Shown: positions 24,301 to 33,300 of the stretch, piece by piece
Numbering within the stretch: position 1 is the first letter of the stretch
How the letters are laid out: the number at the start of each line of letters is the position of its first letter
From: Acanthaster planci
Taxonomy: Eukaryota; Echinodermata; Asteroidea; Valvatida; Acanthasteridae
Assembly: GCF_001949145.1 (NCBI RefSeq)
Contig: NW_019091381.1
Coordinates: forward strand, 2,091,579-2,155,578
Reading direction: 5' to 3'
Length of the DNA: 64,000 nucleotides
The notes under the pieces: model-generated
What the model saw: the letters and a program-made list of their open reading frames with translations, nothing else
Databases searched by the model: none
Told to the model about the DNA's origin: nothing
Translations under genes and position numbers: made by a program

Positions 24301-27300
24301 TCATGACCAAAACTGCGATATCATCCCAGGGAGACAACTTCCATACCGCACTGATTTGTCAAAAAAAAAACTGCTGAAACTTTGGCTATTGCGCTATCCT
24401 AAATTCCTCTTTAGGGTGATTAAGCTAACGAGCAACCCTTTCTCAGAAATGGTTTTGATGAGCAAATGTTGGGTTTACAATTTATACAGAAAAACTGACA
24501 AACTGAACAGTGTATTCCATGGTTAACCCACGCACCCCAACAGGATGTCAAATAGTTTTCATACAAAGAGGAAGCTTCAAGATGCATAAAGTGTGTGTGC
24601 CCAAGAAAAAGCCATCACATGCACTCTCTACATTCTGAGCAACCAGTGTGTGACCAAGTTAGAATGTTCAGACCAGCAACATGTTCGCTTTATTTCTTAA
24701 CGTGAGCTTTTACTTGACGGGTTACCCTCCCGATGAGAAATCACAGTTTATGCGCAGTGGTGAGCTACCAACATTGATTTGAGTGATACACACTGTGGCG
24801 TTCAAAGAATGATGTTTAAAACTGGGTATAAACATTTCTACTATCATCACTGGAACAGAGAGACCAGCTTTCGCATTGACAAAATGGAAATCTACCTGCA
24901 GTGGTAGCCGTAGTCGTCAGTCCATCAGTGGATGGCATTGTCCCTGCGATTAACAAGATGCAAGCCATCTCAAATACATTTGCATTTGAAAAACATCTGT
25001 TGGGGGCCTGCTGCCACTGAGATATTTAAAATTCAGAGACCATTACAATGTTGAGGGATACAGGAAATAGGAGGAAAAAGTTGGGCTTTTTATTTTGAAA
25101 AAAGCCTCCCAATGAAGTGGTAATAGTCACACTATCGATGTGGACTCCATTTTTTAAGTAGGCCTACCCACTAACTGTGAAAACCTTACAATACACATGT
25201 CTGAATGCTTCCAGATGCAAGTTTGCCTCTAGCCAGCTGTAGTTGCTACAGCCGACAGGAAGTTTGTCACGATCATTAGGCTGATATTTCAAACAGCGCC
25301 CTCTGTCGAGAAGTTCGGGCACTTTTAAATGTTAAGATACAAAATGTTGGCACTTTTCATTACACATAGCCCCAAAAGGATGTTCAATACATGTAGTTTC
25401 ATACTGAACAAAGGTCGAGATGCACAAAATCTAAGAAAAAGACATTGCACGGACACCTTCCATTTTTAGCGACCAGGGTGACCAGTTAAGAGCGTTTAGA
25501 CCAGCAGTAACTTTGCTTACTAAACATGAAACTGTACATTTCTGGTTTATATTTTTCTACGGGTACGAAAGAAACAACTTGTATCCAACGGCGAGTTACC
25601 ATCGTTGTCCTCGATGCACACTGTGGCATTTGAAGTGACTCTACCAAACGAAGGGTTGGTTAAAGTCAGCAGAAAACATTCGGTCTCTTCAATCAGTTCA
25701 TCGTCGCTGATGGATACATTGAAGGACGTGACAGACTCATCACCAATAAATGCAACCCTTATGCCTGCCAGGATATCGAAGTCGCTGCTGTTTGCTGTTA
25801 ACTCCTGAGTACTAAAAACTGCACGTTGAAAGAAACGACAAATAACGAATGTGTTGTCCATTACGGAAATGCACAAGGTCAAAATGCTAGGTTAGCATGC
25901 ACTGGTGCTGCAAGTTCATGAGCGTTTTTCATTGACATGGGGAGTAGGGGGGCTTTCTCATGTAAATGAGTTGGTTTGTGTCCGAAAAAAGGTCTCACAT
26001 GTGCCAACTTTTGCACATCTTACTCAGTCTTATTACTTTCTGAAACAGTGGGAAGGAAAAAAAGGTTTTCTGTTTGCCATCTCTACAGTGGCCTTGGATC
26101 CATTCTCATCGGTGTGCAGAATCAACGTGTTTTCCTCGACTTAAAACAAATCCTCACCAACTGTGGTATTGATGGGCTCAGCAGCTCCAGATCGGATGAT
26201 GGTTACTAGCAGGTGACCTTCGTCTTCACTGACGGCACTGAGATTCCCGAAGTAGTAGGTTATTTCTGACAAGGACAGAAAAAGAGAAGCCCTTCTTGGT
26301 CTCGGGGTCTTTCTTAAAATGAGCCAAAATTGTCATAACATGAATAGCACAGTGGTTACCAGGGAGGACGGTGACTGAGAACTCGCAGGTTCCTCTTGCT
26401 CGTGTGGTTGTCCGGTTAGGCTCGCAGCTTATGCTGGTTTCGCCAACGGGGTACCAGCTACTGGACATCACTCGAATCCCATTCTGGTTTCTGCAGATGT
26501 AATTGCTTTGTGTCACCACACCTGTGTTTGAATGATTGCCAAATAGCTCTGGTGCCCATACAACCCTCGCTCTTCCGGGACTGTTGGCGTCTTCATACTC
26601 CTGAACGTCCCCTGGACATGTTATTTCTGTAACATGCAAAATTGCCGTTTTCATTGTGTCACAATGTATATAAAACTAAAATGGACAAGAAACTTGTTAC
26701 TATTGGCAGAGAATATGCAGGTAAGTAGAATTTCGGGTTCACCATTGAAAAGCAACTCTTTCATGAGGAAATAATGATTCACTCTTTAAAACATCTGATG
26801 GTGATCGATGATGCGGACATCTCTGCTCTGGCTTCAGGAGGAAAAACTAAGTCTCAAACTAAGCTTAGAATGTGACGCTGTGTGTCACGAACGGTGGTCA
26901 CTGAGTGGCAGACATGGGGGAAGGGACAAGGAGAGTGTGCTCACCGCAGACCTTCCCTGTAAATCCAGGCAGACAACGACAGTAGCGGTTGCCTTGAGAT
27001 GCCGGTGGTATCACGGTGCAAGTTCCACCGTTCTGGCAGACACTTGTTGGGGTTCCAGCTCCACAGTTTATTTCTGCTCCAGACAGTACATAACAATGAA
27101 TAATTCAGTGCTGACCACCCCTGGTTAGAGAAATTCTCACTCGAACATTGAAATCTTCACTGGAATGTCAGATGTGAGGTGATTTGTTTTTTTATTTCGA
27201 AGTTGCTTTCAAGTTAAAGGCTTCTGTACTGAGTAAACGGCTCATGTTGAAGTCCAGTGAAAGCGATTTTAAAAGGTAGGTTCAAGAAGATATGTTTTGT

Positions 27301-30300
27301 ACCCTGGAATGATTCTTATTATTGAAAGGGATTTTCCTGCAGCTGAAAGCCCAAGCCAATTTCCATCATGTAAACTGCAAATTTACACAGCGCTCTTCAT
27401 GTTTACAACGTTCCAAGCGGCAATGTTTACTTAGGCTTGGGCTATAATGCCGTGCCTACTACTGTGTCTAATGTACTTCAGATGAGAGAGGTTATAGCAC
27501 AGCAATAGTGTCGCAGTTGCGTCAAATACCAAACCTATATAGAACAGTGTCACACTGCTGCCATTTGGAACATCAATAACACAGCATACCCTATCAAAGC
27601 GCTTGCTGTGCTGAATGCAACTTGCCAGGCCAAAGTGGTGCCAAATGCCGTGCTACTGCTATGCCAGACCTCAAGACCTCAATATATTTAAGCTGGATCA
27701 GCACGACAGTAGCAGACAGCGATGGCATACAGCCTAAGCCTTACCTGTCATACAAGCGGGGCCTCCAAATCCCAAACGGCAGGAGCAAGCAGATGTACAT
27801 TGTCCGGTGAACACGTCACATGCAACAGTACAACTGCAACGGAAACCACCTACTGTTTCACACTGGCTTCCTCTGTCAACTTAAGAATGGAATGAAAGTG
27901 GGAGTGATTGGGACTATGAAGAGTTTAACAGGAAATGGGAGGGCAGCGCAGAACTGGTGTTGGCTGGAAAACCTTGAGTTGGGTAGACTCTAGCAGTGCA
28001 AGCCTGGGGTTGGTTGGGCTTGGCATAGCCAAGTTGGATTTTGAGCAGACTCTAACGTTGGGTTGGGTTCGGAAGGGAAAGACAGGCGGGGTGGCATGAT
28101 GGGCTAGGTTTGGTTTCAACCTAGCAGGGCTCGGTTGGGTTTGGTTGGGTTGCCAGCTGGGCAGGGCTGTGGGTTGGGTTAGGTTGGGCAGAGCTGTGGG
28201 TTGGGTTAGGTTGGGCAGAGCTGTGGGTTGGGTTAGGTTGGGCAGGGCTGTGGGTTAGTAAGAGCAAGGAATTAAGTACAGTACATCTGGTCAAGTAGGG
28301 TACAACATATATGGAAGGGTACTATATGTGGTGTAGGGGACGTAGAGGGCAAGGCGGGGATAAAAGGAAAAAAAGGGGTCCACACGGGTTCTAAGGCTTC
28401 TCACCCGTGCATGAGCGTTGGTCTGCATTGAGCACGTAGGCCTCGTCGCAATCACATTCGTAGCTTCCTGCAGTGTTCCTACAGCGACTGTTGTCATCGC
28501 AGTAATCAGTAAGCTCAAAGCATTCATCGATGTCTGCAGACAGAAAAACCACAGACACAAAAAATTAACAGCCCTTACTTATTCACTGACATAATTCACT
28601 GGTAATTTGGTCATGGCACTCTATACATGTACGCGTATGTGCTTTATCAAAATTCTAACCGCCTTAAGCAAATGAACGCCATGCAGCCTCTTGCTTGATT
28701 CCTGTCAGATCACATGCTGACAAAATAAACTCCGCTCTCTCAAGTCTGTCTACTCTCAGTTATGGCTTACCACTCTGCAGAACAGCAGTGATCAATTAAT
28801 ATGACCAAACAAGAGAATACGGTCATTTCACAATAGCGCACCTCCAAGAGTTTACAACGCGTTGGCCAATCACAATGCGTGAAATCTGTCGACCCAGTGC
28901 GCTTTTGAAAAGGGGCGCCAAATTTCGCACGTTGTGATTGGCCAGCACGTAGCAAACTCTTGGAGGCGCACTCTTCGGAATCCCCGTATTGAGGCATTCA
29001 GAGAGCACTATCAACAATGCATTGACAACTGAACAAATCAACCCAAAAAAATCAAAATGAATTTGTGTCTCACCATCACACTGAGTTTGGTCGTCGGCAC
29101 TGAGTCGGTAACCACGATCACACACACACACGTCGGCCGATTGCCTTCTGATGCACGAACCATTGGAGCAACTGCTACCACAAGGCGTATCAGCTAGTCA
29201 ACGATGACAAAAAGTAGATCACATGTCAGTTTGATAACACCTCATTTCAATCCTTTCAATCCTTGCATTTGACTTCTCCAGATATGAAAGCCTTCAAGGT
29301 TTTGTTAAAATAAATTGGCTTTTTTATTGTCCACAGTTCTGTGCAGCAAAATCATGGAATCAATTTGTACCTTAGGTGATTTGGAATTGAGAACACGGAG
29401 CTATGATGAAAAGAATAAAAAAAAAATTTTATTATGGGTAAACCACTTTCAAGTCCTCAAAACCTATCTTTGTTTTGTAAAAATTATTTTTTTTTGTAGT
29501 GGCATTTCTCTCGTCTTCATGGTTGGGCTTATAACATGAAATGTAAAAGAATGACCTGTCAGAAGATTAACTGAAGAAGTGGCAAATCCTAGAAAAGCAG
29601 AATCTTGTGTAATTAGGCATGCCAAAATGCACAAATGAATCCAAAACAAAAGAGAAACCAATTAAGAAATACAAAATAAAGAAATACAAACACAGGTAAC
29701 CAAAAGAGAAAATATCAAGTTATACAATGAATGCATGAGAATATAAACTATGGTATAAAATTAGGGCAGTTGGACGAAGAGAAAAATCAACATTCAGAAA
29801 ATGGAAACTGAATTATAGATAATGTACTATTTGAAAGGTATGAATGTATGGATTAACGCCATTTTGCGCTTACAAATTTAGACTTGCGAACAGATTATTA
29901 AAAACTTCAAAGATACAGTTGTATGCGTGAGTGATGACCGCAGGTTGATTTACCTGTACAAGTGATGTTGTCATTCTGAAGTGTGAACCCTCTATAACAA
30001 CCACATTTAAAAGAAGTTCCAGCGATGCCTATACATTCTTGAGTGCAACTGTCAATTTGCAGGATACATGGTCCTGTATGGAAGAGCAAAATAACATAAG
30101 AGCCTTGTTGGGTTGCCTTTTACTGCTTGGTAAAAGTTCTATGATCCCAGAAGTTGTGTTCTTTCTCGGCAGCACATCAAGCACAAATAATGAACATTTC
30201 TCAATTAAGAATATGAAAGAATATGGTATTTGCCATTTCATGACTCTGCGTAACGAGGTGGGAAATCGCCAAATCTCTGGAGAACACTAAATCTGAAGAT

Positions 30301-33300
30301 GTTCTCTTGTTGAAGCATTCCCAGCTTCAAGGCCACATGCAGGGCAAGCAACTCTTTGCTCATAATATAGCTTGAAGTGAGTTTTCTCCTTATCAATCGT
30401 TACCCGGTCCTTCACAGGTAGCGCCAGTCCAATCGCCAGTACACGCACATGAGGCCCGTCCCTCTCCCCCGTCCGAACAGGTTCCACCATTCTTACACGG
30501 TTCTGGGTTACAGGTGGGACAGGTACAGGGGTCTGGATTAAGAAAAAAGTAGGAATCATATTTTCACCAATTTTGGACACTCTAACAATGCCACTGTTGA
30601 GAAAACTGAACACAGCTGGAACTTACTGAGTTACAGCCACGGCCTTCACCTTATGCGCATTTTGCGTTGTCTTTGTTTTTCTCACCGTCGTTGTCAATAA
30701 TGCTGATTACGGCTGCAGATTCAACAAGTCCACTTGACGGATCTGCCATCTGCACCAAAAAGTGCTCGGTTCTTTCAGCAATCTCATCCTCTTTGATGAC
30801 AACTTCAAAGCTGACAGTGACTTCGGGGTCATCCCCCTGGAAGGTCACGCGAAGATTGGTAAGTGGCTCGAAGTCTCCAGTTCCCGCTGATCTAGCTACT
30901 GTTTGCAGACCTTTGTGAGTAGGAATGAAATAAATTGGGGTGACTAAACAAATTTGTCTGACTGCGATGATGGAACAAAGACTCCCAAATTTGCAGTTCC
31001 AGTCCTTTGTTCCATGGGGTATGCACAAAACAGGTTTGCCTGTGGAACAAAAGAACTGCCCTGCAAGATGGCTGCCGGGCAAAGCCTCCAATGCACTGTG
31101 CGGAATAAGTCTTGCAAATTTCAAGCTCTCCCGAAGGGCAGATACAGGGGAGCCAACAGGGGCCATAATATGTCCCCCCAGAAAAAAAGGAAACAATGTT
31201 TCTAAAAAAATAATGAGGGAAAAAAAAGCAATTTTTTGGTCCATATCATTTCCTTACGCTCAAAATGAATGTAACAAGCCCCTAAATATAGCCTCATCCG
31301 TCCCTAAGAAAGGTCATAAAAATTTGCTTGAAAGAAATTCCCAATTTGCTGCCCCTCAAAAAAAAATCTTGTTTGGCCCCCAAAAGATTTTGTTCTGGAT
31401 CTGTCCTCGGCTCTCCTGATCAAGGAACAATTGCAACAAAATAAAATAAACTAAAATAAACTTACTGACACTGGTGTTTAGGAATGGCCCAAATCGAGTG
31501 ACATTCATCATAACCGATCCAACATTTTCATCAACACTGAGACGGCTGGGGCTCAGTCTAAACACGGGGTCTGGAAATTAAGTCGCAACAGAAATCAGAC
31601 AAAGCAAACTACAGTCATCATAAATGATCCAGCATCTTCGCCCACAACTAAGGAGTAGATTGGGATGGGACAGAAATTAAAGAAAGCAAGTGGGGCTTGA
31701 CTTCCAAGGTGTCATAAATTTCCAAACAATCCTGCCTGCAATAGACCTTTTCCCTGTGATGTCACGATTGTGCTGGACTGCCATGTGTTGTAATGGTGAT
31801 GAGTGCATAGTGTTGTGATAGTAATCTTCCTATTCAAGATCAACTAGTCAAGCATGCAGTGTTCACACATGCACTTGCACGTGGTTGAAGCTGCCCGTAG
31901 GAATTTATGCGATCACCGTGGCCACGGCAGTCCACGTGTGGTGGTATTTTTTACATTTAGCACAATCCAGTCATGTTGGTAACAAAGGTCTACAGAGTAT
32001 GCTGAATATTGAGTAAGATCATGACTGGAAAAAAAATCATCCAGAAAAATGTGTCAAATTACTCTTGTGTTTGAAATAAATGTACCGGTTAGCTTCCTTG
32101 AGAAAAATAAATGAGCATATATAATGAAATATAAGATTTTTTTAATGCAGACATCTGCGTGACTGTTGAGCACAGAGAAAGATGGACAAAGAACAAATTG
32201 ATTTTCAAACATCCCATTCAGCTATAAACTAGCNNNNNNNNNNNNNNGATTCCTGCGAGACAATGACCAACACAAAGCAGGGGGGTTCTCTCCGTCTCAT
32301 ACCTTGCTGCATATGAAACTAGCACAGTTGGCCTTACTCATTTCAGTATCTCATTCCCCGCCCCTCCCTCTAGCTCTCTTTCTCAACAATAGGTTAAGAT
32401 TTACAAGGTTCTTCACAGGTGGCGCCTCTCCAGTACTGTGAGCACATACAGTTGGCCATTCCCATTCCATTATTCATGCAGGTGCCTCCATTCTTGCAGA
32501 GATCCTGGTCGCAACTCGGGCACGTGCACGGATCTGCAGAAAAGGAGTCAGGAATCATGGACAAATTAGCTACTCATTCTGCGTTAACTTAGCCAGAATG
32601 AGCCCCGAGCTGTACCAAGAGAGGGCACAATTTTCTTGGCAAAGCAGGCTCCTTTGGTGGTCGGAACTGCACGTTGCTGGTGTACAAAACGACTTTAAAT
32701 GCACGCGTTGCATATTGCTCAGGCCACCTACACAATTAACACTCTCAACCTTTTCAACTCTTCACGCTTTTCAACCGAAGGGGGGGGGAGCTCCTGCTCA
32801 AGGTGGACTGAAACAATATTGAACTAAAATCTCCCGTTTGGTTTGTGAAAATCTTACTGTTGTGTTGTTCAAATTTGCTTCAATATTATTCAGAGATCGG
32901 TGGCCCACGGTGTTAAAGCTGCTGTTGTTCAAGAGGCTTCGGGAGACTACTCATTTCTAAAGTCCAGATTATTTTGACTGTTTTCGGACTCAAAATTTAT
33001 GCATGACTACCCCCTCAGCAGAGAGATATGACCGACATTCGAATGCATGTCGGTGTCAGTATTTTCCATGTGCCAATTGGTAACACATATACATTGCCAA
33101 CTTGTGCACATTCTGCAGAAAATAATTGGAGCATGTTTCCAGCTAGGGCTGAAAGCTATTTCAGTGCACCACACACGCTTGAGCTATGTTCGCACCTAGT
33201 CCCCCAGTTGCACGGCTATCCAACAGGCCTACGGACACCACCCTGCTCAGAAGTCAAGATTAGGACACTAACAAAATCCTGGAGAGAATTCCATCTTCAT

